A stretch of DNA of 64,000 nt from Mercenaria mercenaria (lineage: Eukaryota; Mollusca; Bivalvia; Venerida; Veneridae). Location: positions 19,920,001 to 19,984,000 of the forward strand of contig NC_069368.1 in NCBI RefSeq assembly GCF_021730395.1, in the 5' to 3' direction. Shown here in pieces: positions 12,120 to 24,800 of the stretch; the first letter of the stretch is position 1, and each line of letters begins with the position of its first letter. Position numbers and translations under genes: made by a program. A model generated the notes under the pieces. It was given only the letters and a program-made list of their open reading frames with translations. It had not been told where the DNA came from and did no database searches.

Positions 12120-12960
12120 AACTTTTATTGAACTTTTATAACAAAAGCATCAACCCTTTATGCATAAACACTTCAACAATACCATATTTCAAATTAATTG
12201 TAAATATAAGATAATGCCCAATGAATCCCAAAATTTCAAAAATAGCGCAAAAATGCTAAATCCGCCACTATTTAAATATGTATATTTTTGTTCATATAGG
12301 TTGAAAAGATTTGAAAATCGGCAGTTGCACATCTCTTCTCAAATTCTGAGTTTTTCCACACCTAAACAAAACTAGAGCTATGGAAGGTGATGAATGTACC
12401 CCCGTCCCCTGCCCACTGACACAGTACATTGCAATTTGATGCACACAGGATTGTATAATTACGTAGACTGTATGTATATAGTATAGAAACAAAAAAGGAA
12501 GTCCCATAACTCTGCAGAATTTTTTTCTGAAAGAACCATACATGCACAACGCACAACCAGCATTGGTACTGATCACTTATGTGAAGTTTCATTAAATTGT
12601 TTTCAAGGGTTCTGGAGATTAGACGTACACAAAATTGCATATGCAAACTCAATTTATATAGAGTAAAGTAACAAAAAAAAAAACCAAAGTCCTACAACTC
12701 TGCAGAATATTCATCTAAAAGAACGTAACATGCACTATGCACAACTTGGGTTGGTACTGATCATTTATGTGAAGTTTCATCAAATTGTGTGCAATGGTTC
12801 AACTTGGTTGTTCAGGGGGTACAATAGAGCAACTATCAAAACTGTAAAGAACTTTTAAAACAAAAGCACAAAACCTTTATGCATAAAAACTTAAACCTCA
12901 TATTTAAAACAAATTTTAAGCATAAATCATAAGAGAATGCCAGACGAACCCCAAATTTTA
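12120..12960. repeat. nested repeat with two units of about 190 bp and flanking direct repeats
   Basis: Outer copies at about 12120-12240 and 12835-12960 share ACTTTTATAACAAAAGCA, CTTTATGCATAAA and ATAATGCC...GAATCCC-type text. Between them two units (about 12470 and 12655) share CATAACTCTGCAGAAT, ATGCACAACGCACAAC, GGTACTGATCA and TTATGTGAAGTTTCAT. Nothing coding. Confidence 0.6.
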
Positions 12961-13330
12961 AACAAGAGGGTCATGATGACCCTGAATCGCTCACCTGAGT
13001 AATATGAGCCACATGTTTAAAATGGTACACTGATGCTAAAATATTAGGAAGTAGGTCACATTTATGGTCACTGAAAGTCAGTTTTAAGATCGATGTGCAA
13101 AACTGTATATGTCATCCAAATTTCAACGCTGTATTTTAAAAAACAAGGAAGTAGCTAGGTCAGTAGGTGAAGGTCTCAGCCAAGTAACCTCTAATCGCAT
13201 GTGGTAATCAGGTAATTATAATTAAACTGTCTAGGAAATATAATCTGATAATTTTTCAAGTATTTGTTCCTATATAACTCATATAACAAGTGACCCCAGG
13301 GCAAGCCTCGATCTTTTCACCCCAGGGGCA
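12961..13330. mobile_element. hairpin-head element, truncated
   Basis: Begins ACAAGAGGGTCATGATGACCC, then TCGCTCACCTGAGTAATATGAGCC, the same head as the elements at 54675 and 56575. It lacks the usual tail and stops near the AT minisatellite. Confidence 0.6.
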
Positions 13331-13369
13331 TAATTCGAATATTTCCCGCCAGCTGTATACCGTAACTAA

Positions 13370-13485
13370 TAAATTATAACTTATAAATTTTAAGTAATAA
13401 CTTATAAGTTATAAATTATAGGTATTAAGTTATAAGTTGTAAATTATAGGTAATAAGTAATAAATGTCCCTCCAGGGCTTCCGTA
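13370..13485 (+). repeat. AT minisatellite with conserved edge
   Basis: Units of TAACTTATAAGTTATAAATTATAGG end at the edge GTCCCTCCAGGGCTTCCGT. Bases 13427-13485 are the exact inverse of 2618-2676. Confidence 0.7.
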
Positions 13486-13668
13486 AATTTCTGCTCTTAC
13501 ATTATGAGTAAACCAGTACAATATTTTCCTACGTATTTAATAAGCAGTATATCACTAAATCACAGAAATATTTGGTTAACAATCCAACAAATGGCGGGTC
13601 TTGTGTGTATTTTGTTGCATACATTGTTAAAGATAAACGCCGCTGAATAAGACTGAATAGTAGATTTT

Positions 13669-13674
<6 letters not shown>

Positions 13675-13721
<47 letters not shown>
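13675..13721. repeat. (TA)n microsatellite
   Basis: Uninterrupted alternating T and A for about 46 bases. Confidence 0.9.
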
Positions 13722-13724
<3 letters not shown>

Positions 13725-13804
13725 CTGTCATTAATCTTTCGGAATACAAATCAGCACTCTCAATAGTTTCGGTTTGTAGTACACGTATTTTACATCGTGT
13801 GATT

Positions 13805-14427
13805 GGAGAGAAATGACGATTTTTTAGGGTAGCGTTTGTGGCCGTTTCTGTACTTATATTTGAAAGTGGGTGAGTGCTTGGTCTTCTAGGATCATCCTAG
13901 CATGAAAATCGACCAAAATCTCGAATTATTTGCAGGTCCCGGCCTGGAGAGAAATGACGATTTTTGAGGGTAGCGTTTCTGGCCGTTTCTGTACTTATAT
14001 TTGAAAGTGGGTGAGTGCTTGGTCTTCTAGGACCATCCTAGCATGAAATGCAAGCCAAAAATCCGGGTGGCCAAAATCGACCCAAAACTCGAATTTTTTG
14101 CAGGTCCCGACCTGGAGAGAAATGACGATTTTTGAGGGTAGCGTTTCTGGCCGTTTCTGTACTTATATTTGAAAGTGGGTGAGTGCTTGGTCTTCTAGGA
14201 CCATCCTAGCATGAAATGCAAGCCAAAAATCCGGGTGGCCAAAATCGACCCAAAACTCGAATTTTTTGCAGGTCCCGACCTGGAGAGAAATGACGATTTT
14301 TGAGGGTAGCGTTTCTGGCCGTTTCTGTACTTATATTTGAAAGTGGGTGAGTGCTTGGTCTTCTAGGACCATCCTAGCATGAAATGCAAGCCAAAAATCC
14401 GGGTGGCCAAAATCGACCCAAAACTCT
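13805..14427. repeat. 168-bp tandem repeat, just under four copies
   Basis: Unit starts at GGAGAGAAATGACGATTTTTG: 13805, 13946, 14114 and 14282. The first copy is about 27 bases shorter and slightly diverged. The second and third are identical by eye, and the fourth stops after about 146 bases. Internal phrases include GGTAGCGTTTCTGGCCGTTT, GGTCTTCTAGGACCATCC and AATCCGGGTGGCC. No coding frame crosses the array. Confidence 0.9.
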
Positions 14428-14429
14428 TT

Positions 14430-15555
14430 CCATTGTCTCTACGTTTTCGCTCGAGTTTCTTGATATTCTTTGTCTCTTTGTATCCCGAGACTAGCACTAC
14501 GACAACCCTGCTTATCTCACATATCGTTTTGACAAATACGCTACATTCATAGGGACCATTATTTTTGAAACACTGATAAAAACAGTTTCTACAAAGAACA
14601 GGGAACAACTGCATAGAATGATTCTGAAATTGAACAAGTGGTTTATGACAATATTCACTGTATACTGGTGGAGAAAATTAGCTCACTTATGGTCACAAAA
14701 GCTGATACAATTTTAATAGAGAGTCACCGCAAAGATATTCTGCCAATTTACTTTATCTAACGCTTTCGTCCACAAATAGTGCCAACAGTAGAAGTTTTTT
14801 TGATCTGGGCCTGTAGTGAGCTTTATAAAAGAATTCTTAGAATAATTCCATGCACTCTTTCTTAATCACATTTCTCAAAATATTTATAGATATGTTAATC
14901 CAGTCAATCGAACTCGTGCATTTACTTTATTTTGCATGTTCGACCATATGTCAGATCTTAAAAATAGATTTTCCTATCATATGCATATAACACTTGTCAT
15001 AAGCAAACTTTGACAGTTTTACCGGCAACATACCTTAAAGTTACCGCTAACTTACTGTACTTACTTACGTATTATACATAGCATTTTGCCCCTTCGCTTA
15101 TTTTTGTCTTACACAACATTTGAAAGACAAAACCAAAAGTCATACATTTAAAAAGCTCAATGTAAAGCATTGTTATGAAGGTCTGAACTAAAATTACAGA
15201 TAATACAGAAAATGATACATGAATGAAGAGAACAGCATAGTTAGACAGTTTATTTGTAATGATAATCGACATTTTCCGTTCATTCACATATTTCTTGTAT
15301 TTTCTATTTCGCTAGTTTCCGGTTGTTGCAAAAAAATGCCAAGGCCGAAGAAAGACGAAATGGCATACGACAATTTGGAGTCGCACGAAAACTGCTCATT
15401 GTCATATCCGGTCCACTGCAATCAGTTCGCATGACCTAATTACCAGTTGCTAAAAAGTAATAAGGGACGATTAATGTCACAATGTTATACACTGTCAAAT
15501 AAAGTGAAACATGTATGCATTTATCACCTTTATGTACGTTTTTATCCCACAAGAC
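14430..15555. other. intergenic DNA downstream of the modular gene
   Basis: No gene was recognised. On the minus strand this is the region after the stop codon at 15559 and should contain the 3' UTR. An AATAAA on that strand (TTTATT on the plus strand) lies near 15248, a possible polyadenylation signal about 310 bases past the stop. Confidence 0.4.
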
Positions 15556-15558
15556 GTG

Positions 15559-15842
15559 TTACATCTTAAAACTTATTTCATACTGTGTTTGACGTCCTGC
15601 AGAATTTATCCCTACTACAAAGATAAATATCTCATTTATCTTCGAAGAAACTGTCGTTGATTCTGAGATAGAGAATGTGCAATGCTGGAATTTCACTCTC
15701 TGATATTGTATTACATCTGAGTACCCTCTCCTTGAGCCAACTGTGACATCATAAACCAGATCTGTAAAACCTGGTATATCGAACACGCCTGTCCAGTCTA
15801 CCTCAATAGTTCGGTTATAAAGATTGATTGTCATGGCTTTAC
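15559..15842 (-). CDS. modular gene exon 23: last module and stop
   Basis: Reads IEVDWTGVFDIPGFTDLVYD, FIFVVGINSAGRQTQYEISF, then stop TAA at 15559-15561. No membrane segment or GPI-like hydrophobic tail precedes the stop, which supports a secreted product. Confidence 0.85.
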
Positions 15843-18800
15843 CTACACGAAAAAGAAATACAAAACAGTGGAAGTTCAGTTTAAAAAGTTCATTGATTGG
15901 AAAATTACACCTTATAACAAAAGACTTAAAACATTGTTGCAAACAGTCAATGTTGCAAACAAGAATGTAATTTCATGTAGGCGGTATTGTTTCAGGACTT
16001 TGCACTTGATAAGTATAAGGGCATAAATAAAGTCAAATCTTTACATTCTAAAGTGATATAAACAGGATCAGTCTGAGTAGTCAGTAATGTAACTACGTCA
16101 ACTAGACATATATAAAACGGCTTTCTTAATCATTGTCTGTACACATGTATTTCAAGGGAGCCGAAAGCCAATGATGTACAATGATTTCTAAATATAATTC
16201 ATTTAGAAATAGACAAAATTCTAAAACATCATGTGAAAAATAATAACACAATTCCTTAACAGATACTTGGAAAAGCATTAATCTGTTTCAAATTGATATG
16301 GAAAAAGTAACTGAATCTCATATTAACAGGGTAGAAATAAATAATTTAGTTTTGCCACAGCAAGAGTTTGCATCAACATTGACATGACGGCAGCATGATG
16401 CTGCAATAAATCTGACAAATCTACAGGCTTAAGCTATAAAAATCGACATTCATTGTAGCCAAAGTTTAATTTTTACCTGTTAGTTGAGGATGTTCCCCGT
16501 AAACCAGCAAATTCACTGTGAGTGGTTCACTGATGAAACCTCTCGAATATACTGCTCTTACATGTATCCTATACAATTCTGTTGGAACGAGATGGAGGGC
16601 ACTGACTTCTACCAACGTGTGTTTATTTATGCTCTTCCAGTCAGCGTTTTGGTCGGACTCATGTCGCACACGATATTCATAGTGATCAATGTCAGAAATG
16701 TCCTCGAAACCAGACCACTCAATCTTAACATTTGACTTGTCCGATTGTATATATAAGTCAGTAATATTTTTACCGAACAATACAATTTCTTGTTTGATTT
16801 GAATAGCAGATACCACGCGCAGGTCGGCAAATTCAACACTTGTGTGGTATCTGGAAACAACAATCGAATTTGACACCAAACCTTGTGACAGTTCCACATT
16901 ATTGATGCATACCGCTTTGATGAAAAAGTATTTTTCGTGCATTAAAATCATGTTATCAAAGCTGCATGTTTCGTTTGTCTCTGCAAGTTTCAATTTTTCT
17001 ATTCCTTGCATCTGAAATCCAATACCTGAAAGTAAACCGGTAAGTCTGTGTTCATTTCTTAGTAGCAATACTTATTAGCTCCCCCGCACAAAGGTTAAGG
17101 TTACCGTTCTTATGATATCTTTTATTTCTGAAAATTAGAAAAACAATTTAGATCTATCATAAAACTGAAAATGAAAAAAAGCACGAAGGATATAGAAATA
17201 CCGATTAAAATTGTACTAACCGATTCCGCAATAGCAGGCTTTTACACCACTTTCATCATCCTCGACCTTCCAATTTGCAAATATTCTGTAAACTGATCCA
17301 TTAGACCCATCAACAAAAGTCAACGATGAAGCATTCATATTACTTATAACTGGTGGCGTTTTGTCAATGACAATTGGACCGCTCGTAAAATTGGAAGTTA
17401 GACCGGCATGATTTTCAGCAAGCACAGTCAAATACAGCGGACTCCCATGTTCTACGCTGATGTCAATCACGGCTTGGCTTCTATCGTTTAAAGGTAAAAA
17501 TGGTCGAAGCTGTAGACCACCTCTTGTCGTCCCGATTCCATATCGTATCTGCAGTGACGATATTTTATTAGGTTTTACTAAAACAATATTGGTAATGCAT
17601 TGTCAATGTTACCTTAACATACCTTGTGTTTACCTACTTTCTACAAAATGCGAGTACATCACTTTCGATACAGGACCGTTTAATAATAATTGTTAAGGGT
17701 TTTTTTGTCTTACATTTTCGTCCGACAAAATCAAACTACTAGTATATTTGCAGTTAAAACTATGTATCTCGAACTCGAAGAGGTCGAGAATTTTACTTTG
17801 AGATAAGGCCTAAAAAAAAATCTTTGTTTCCGGTAACATGCTCAAAAAAAATTTTTTTTATTAAGTGGGACTTTTCGGAAATTATTTTTGTGTCAAAAAG
17901 TGAATACAAATAATACCTTTAGAGCATCAGTAAGTTGATTTCTGACATCACTGTTTAAAGCAGAAAAAGTGCAGCTTTGCACATTTTTGACAAAAAATTG
18001 AAAAACATTTTCTCTAAGGCAATAAAAATATTTAGGGTCAGGCCAAAAATTTAGGGTAGGTCGGCATACCGGAAACGAACAATTTTTTTTACGCCCAACC
18101 GAAATTATTTTGTGCACGTGTTTTCGGGGCGAAATTTGAAAATGTATTCAGGATAGCCGGAATTAAAGATAAGCGAGTTCGAGATTTTGAGTTCAGAGTC
18201 CAGAAGTTTACCTTGTACACAGAGCTCTCTGGGTCTACGAGCAATGTTGTTACACCCAGCACTGACGGCCTGATTTGCTGTAATTTGATCGCGCCGTCGC
18301 CGTTCACGTTTGATGACGAGTGAACACACCCATACAAGTTAGCTTCTAATGTATGCCATCCTTCCGTGATAGTAGCTTGCTTTATTTCAATGACCAGTGA
18401 TTTCTTTTCTTTTGATATAAAGTTGTATTCGAAGTCTTCGGAACCATCATGATTATGCGATGTATGTAATAGAACTTCAAACCTATCCATAACAAGAATA
18501 AGCTTTGCTATAGAACCGGTACCATATGTTACGCCACTGATTTTGTATAAATTATCCTTTTCTAGATCAGCTCTGAGTTCTAGGTAAACGTTGGACGATT
18601 CATTTTCCGTTTGTTCAAGGTCCAGTTTCGTTTCGTTTCTTTGCATTAAAGAGTATCTGCTGCAATGAAGTCCATATGGTGGAGTAACATCTACATGTTT
18701 CAAATTTGTTCTTGCAACAACACTGCTATGTCCTGCGGCATCGCACGCTTTTACCAAACCAACATAAGCCTTTCCATGCATGAGTTTCAAATTTGTAAAT

Positions 18801-21800
18801 GTATACGAAGTTTTAAGGCCCACATTTCTAAGTACGATATTACTTAGATTAAAGCTACCATCTTCAGCCACGGCAATATGGTAGGATTTCACACCGGAAT
18901 GGTGATCGAGAAAACCGTGCCACGACATACTGAATGTAGAGGTTAATGACTGGTATCCTTTATCAATATACTTATCAGTATTGAAGATCACGCCAGCTAT
19001 TGGCGTGTCCATGTCTATCACGAAACCGTCAGAGCTGAGCGTGTTGTGCATTCCAATGGTATTGTAAGCCGTTACTGTAAAAAAGTATCTTGTTCCATGG
19101 GTGAGGCTAATATTTGTAAGCGTTACATTAGTCTCTAGACCAACTTCAGCAATTTGAAATACATCACTTCCTGAAATATAAGCGATAGTTTAGTTTTGGA
19201 GCAGGGGGTCTCTAAGATGAAAGACCCGGTACCAGTAATTGTGCTTTTTAGAACCCCACTGTCGTACGTAGAAATAAATTGTTCATTCAACAATAAAAAA
19301 GAAAGCAACAATTACGTGGTGTGATAATAATCGCTTCAAATGATAGTTCTAGCTTGCATTGATAAGATCATTTTTGCCGTATTTTGAAATATTTTCCGAA
19401 AAGAGCACGTTCATACATGCGAAATGAAATATAGTATTCATGAAACTGATCTTTTCTCACATTATTTGGCCCTTGCTACAGAAAGTAACATTATAAATAG
19501 AAATACAGATGTAATCCAGTCTGAATGGTTTGGTCAGTCATATTACTCTCGTAACAAAACATCTAAATGTACACAGCAAATATTTGTCTAAAATCGCATG
19601 CCCATAATTTTGATAGCACAAGACATCGCCATATTGATAACAAATGTAGGATAACCTAGATGATCTAAGCGGCTTAAAAGGGAATAAAGCTAAAGAGTAC
19701 AGATGTACCACTTTGAATAGGATTTTACTTACTGCAAAATAAATCTGGGTAAACTAGACGTGACATTTCTCACACGGGTATGAGCATATTTTCCACAACA
19801 GTACTTCTTAAAGACAAATGTTTCAAAGAAGGCAATGTCTCGTTTTTATTTTTGCAGAAGGACCATACCAACCAGCTAGAATCTTAAACTGATTTATCTT
19901 TGCCAATGTTGTGAGTGGTTGTCTGAGGATTAAATATTCAAGTCAGATGCTATGTTTTAAAAGATATATATATATTCAGACATGTGTTCGTTTGTTCACT
20001 TCAAATTATTGGGTGACTGGTTAAAGTATTTCAAATTTAAATCTTATTCCATTGTCAGAATGTTTAAAAACACGTAATTTATTTACCATTCACGGATGTG
20101 CCAAGTGCGACTGTAAAGTATGAAAGTTTGCTTTGTGTCTCACGAAACACACCTTTCCAACAAAATGTTAGTTCATCCATCCAATCAATGATGTCGTAAT
20201 CAATAACACACTTGGGATCGGAGTCTAATATGGATCGCCCTTTTGCTTGTTGTGGTGGTGTATGGTCAACCATGATTGGTGGGGACATAAAAGTAAAATG
20301 TTCAGTGTTTGAATACCAGGCTTTAACATATATTGTGTATTGCGTGTTATGTGTTAAACCAGATTTTAACGGTAAACAATGTATCACGTGTGTCCTCTTT
20401 CCAACGTCATACCATTGTTTCTCCGATGTACTGAATATCCCATCACCTGCCTTTTGACCTGACAAGCCCATACTCCATTCATACCGCACGATCAAAGCAG
20501 CATTAGAACCAACTGTTTTCCAGTGTCCTGTAAGACATGCTAATGAAGCTGTCGCATTTTCAGAGATGTTTGCAAGACCACTGTACACAATTACTCGCGG
20601 ATAATCAAACGTGCCTACAACAGATGTGTTTATGGAAACACAGTCTATTTGTTCTAACGGCGTACAATATTTTCCTACCACGGAACATGTACAGTCTTGA
20701 TTACACGAATGTACTTTACACGAGTGTTTTTCCAGTTCTAATGATCCTGAGTGATATTCAAAACTTGCCCGTTCCGATGACGAAGATAAAGGCACAATAG
20801 TTACTCGAAAAGCAGTGCTGTTTAAACCTGCAGTATTTTGTGCCCATATGGTTAGTATTATGGGACAACTATCATTTAATGAATCGTTCAATGTGACAAC
20901 AGCACTCTGTCTCGAATCAGATTTGTTCGCATTTAAGGTAACAATTCCTTTTGTTAACTCATACCCGCTGAAATTTCGGCTTACTGTTATATAATATGTG
21001 TCTACTGACGAATCCGGATCAATAAACCCATACCATTTAATACTAATGTTTGCTCTACTAATGTTAAAAGGGTCCAGAAAGTTCGTCCAGCTCATTGGTG
21101 TGTGGTGGTGACGAATCTATTAATAACGTTTTGGACTCTGAGCTGGTACATAAGCCAGCGATATTACAACATGTGACAACAACCAAAATACTTGTCGCCA
21201 TCACGTAACCAATTTTCCTTGTCAAGATTAATTAATAAAGTGTCGACATTGCCAATCGCAACATTTTCAATTGGTGTATGACCGTCGTGGTGAGTTTTTA
21301 TGGAAATAATGTGTTCAACAATTGGGCTATCGGAATCAATGAACTTCCAGGAAACTCTAAGAAGAGATTTGTCCCACTCTACGTCTTTGTTCATTGAAGT
21401 ATCATGATGCCCAATAGAGTGAAAGTTTGGTTTATCAAGAATTATCGGCGGTGTATTATCAACCTGAAAGCTGTCTGTTGTTTGGCTGACACTCATACCA
21501 GCCCAATTGAAAGCTTTTACCACCGCATACAATTTCAATCCGACGGGAAGATTCAGACCTGTCCGTATAATGTGGGACTGAAGAAGACCAGAAGATAGTG
21601 GGAAAATATCGCAAGAGTAGGGGTTAGTCCCAACACAATATTCGTAATGGTTGATATCGGACTGCGGATCTTCAAATCCCATCCATTGAATATGAACAGA
21701 TGTTCTGCAAAAACAAAGCGAACATCATTTATCACATGGAATTATATCACTAACAATGTATATTACACTCCATCCATGTATTCTTTCTTAATTAAATGTC

Positions 21801-24800
21801 GAATAGTAATATTAAAAACGACACAATATATATCTATGACGCATGCTTTCTTTCATGATCTTGCTACCATAAATATTTATACCCCCACTAAACATGTTTG
21901 GGGAGAGTGGGGGCTATATAGGAGTCTGTTTTGTCCCGTCCCGTCGCGTCGCGTCCCGAAATCTATTATCTCAGTTATTACTAAACGGATTTGATTCAAA
22001 CTTAAAACAGATGTTCCACCTTATCACCTTCATCATGTGACACAAGGTGCATAACTCTGACACCAACTTTAATGAATTATGTCCCCTTTTAGTTAGAATT
22101 TAAGGTTAATTTTGATGTATTTTCATAATGTCTCATTTATTACTAAATGGATTTGGTTCAAACTTAAAATAGATATTCCACCTCATCACCCACATCATGT
22201 GACACAAGATGCATAACTCTGACACTGATTTTTCATGAATCATGTCCCCTTTTACTTAGAATTTAAGGTTAATTTTGATGTATTTTCGCTATATCTCAGT
22301 AAGTACTAAATGGATTTGATTCAAACTTAAAACAGATGTCCCACCTCATCACCCACATCATGTGACACAAGGTGCATAACTCTGACTCCAATTTGTCATG
22401 AAATATGCCCCTTTTACTTGAAATTTAAGGTTGATTTTGATGCATTTTCACTATATATCATTCGGATTAGCTTAGAGCCAAAGGGAAGTAACCTTTTTAC
22501 TTTTGTACTGAGTTACTTCCCCTTAAATTCCAAGAATTAGTCTATTTTTAGAAATTCTAATTTTAGATTTTCAATATTTTAGGTATTTTTCTAACTGTTT
22601 TTATTATAAATCTTATGTAGAAAGTAAAACATTTTTCTGTGGTAACATGTGTCGGTAAGACATTTTTTTGTATTCATTTTAGTGTATCGCTAATATCAGA
22701 GATTTTATATTTACCTCATCCCTTATCCTGGGCGCATATACTAGTATTACTTATATGCCGCGGAAGCCCAGGATGAAGTACTCCAAAGACGACTAAAATT
22801 TATTTTTTAGGTATTAAGTTTTTTTACGTTTTTATATTTTTCTAAGTATTTTTAAAATTTCTTATGGTTGCTATTCTTCTGTGACAAGACCGTATTATGG
22901 GGGTATAAGTCACTCCTGTGACAGTTCTAGTTATTTCATGTTCATATAAGATCATAAATTAATCGCTTCTGTTTTGTACATTCTTTATTAATACAAACAA
23001 AACTATGTACCGTTGTGGTATAAACTTTAAGTGCGCGTTTCCAGAGCCAATTTTTACAACGCCTGTAATAGGTGGAGAATTATCTAGAAGAATACCATCT
23101 GAACTAAAAGAGGTGCACAGTCCCGCAGAATTACATGCATCAACAGTGATATAGTACTTTTGGCCAGTAATAAATGTTCCGTTCCATGCCATATCTGAAA
23201 TTAAAAAAAAAAATACAAACATGGTCTTAATATAACAGGATAATAATAATCACTTAAATCAAGATGACAACAAGCATTTTAAAGAAGTCAATTACTGTTA
23301 AAATACTTTTCTGTCTGTTGGAGATCTATCTACAACCGCGGACGTCATTTGTACGGCTTGCAGGTCCGTGCTTGAAGTAATGTCTAGAGGACGTCAGGGT
23401 GCATAGTCTAACACAAAGATTGAAAGTCGCCTTATGAACTTAACAGTCTCAATGTGGCGAAAAGACATAAAACAACTGTGTCATGTAAAGTATTTTATTA
23501 TGATATTTTGTTCAAAGACTTCAAAACCCTGTCACGGAACAGGCAGATCACATCTAGGAAAATTTGTATTTACGATACTGTGTTACTTTCAAAAGACTAA
23601 GCGTTATTTATAAAGCTAACCTGTCTGAAGACCAACTTCAACCATGGTCTCTACATCGTATCTATAAGGTTTTGTCCCTAAACCCACCCTGTAATGTTGC
23701 ATGCCACTGTGAGGATCAGAAAAGCCTCTCCAATGTCCGGCGAGTACGTGAAGGTCCTTTTGGAAGTCTTGGTCATTCTATAATAGTTTCAGTTCAATAA
23801 TGTATAATCAGAAAACCTCGCAGTTTAACACTAGTCTAGTAAACCGGTGACATCATTTGATTACTTCAATCTTTCATGTAAAACAAACATACTTTATTTG
23901 TATTTTATGTCTTTTCTTTACCACATTATATCAATTTTACTCGCTCAATCTCATAAGCAGACCAAACATTACAAAGTTAATATTAGAAGAGAGAAAATGG
24001 TTCAGATTTTTTTATCTCCGTTGAATTTTGATACGGTGAAGCGCTTAACTTTTTGTGTCTTTATCAATATAAAAGACTTTGCTTTTTATGATTATATATT
24101 TCGTGTTTAAGGGTGGTTCTATAAGAGTGAAATTTATAAAATAACTATCCCTATTCTTGAAACAGAGAAGATTTCAAATATAATCAACCGTGTTATTTCA
24201 CTGAATCATTGTAAACAATAAAACAACTAGATCTAATGCAAACTTATTTCCAATTTACATACTTTACATAGATTATAGAGCTTTTGCGATGCTAAATGCG
24301 ACCAATGACTGATTCTTGGACTCCTGGCAGGTACGCTCTCCTTCACTTGGGAAACTGGAGACTGCAGTCAAATTAAACCTGTTCTTACCTTCTTTGGACC
24401 CACGATCTACGGAAAAAGTGAAAAATATCTATCCCTACCTGATGCATCCAGTGGCCATCTATAACATATCCCCCAGTCGGTGGAGACATATCTCTAATAA
24501 ACTGTGATGTTGCTATTTCTGATTTCAACCCAGCCCTGTTCACAGCCTATTTATTAAATAGTATAAATTCCTGTGATGTTAAATTTGAAAACTAAATATT
24601 AAGTAGATCTAATAAATGATGTATGTGCTCTGTGCTAAATAATGTTATACCAAGTACATTTATATCAGCAGCACCCGTTATGTAACTAGTGATTTATTTC
24701 TCCATTTCTAAATAATGAGTAATAACTAAATGACTAACTCATTGTTGAAAATAGGAAGGAGAAAAATATTTTATTGATGCCCTAAAACTAATAATAATTT

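Noticed and set aside
16484-16735. Plus-strand frame opposite exon 22
   Set aside because: It is a shadow of the real minus-strand exon; the minus strand has module motifs and matching splice sites.
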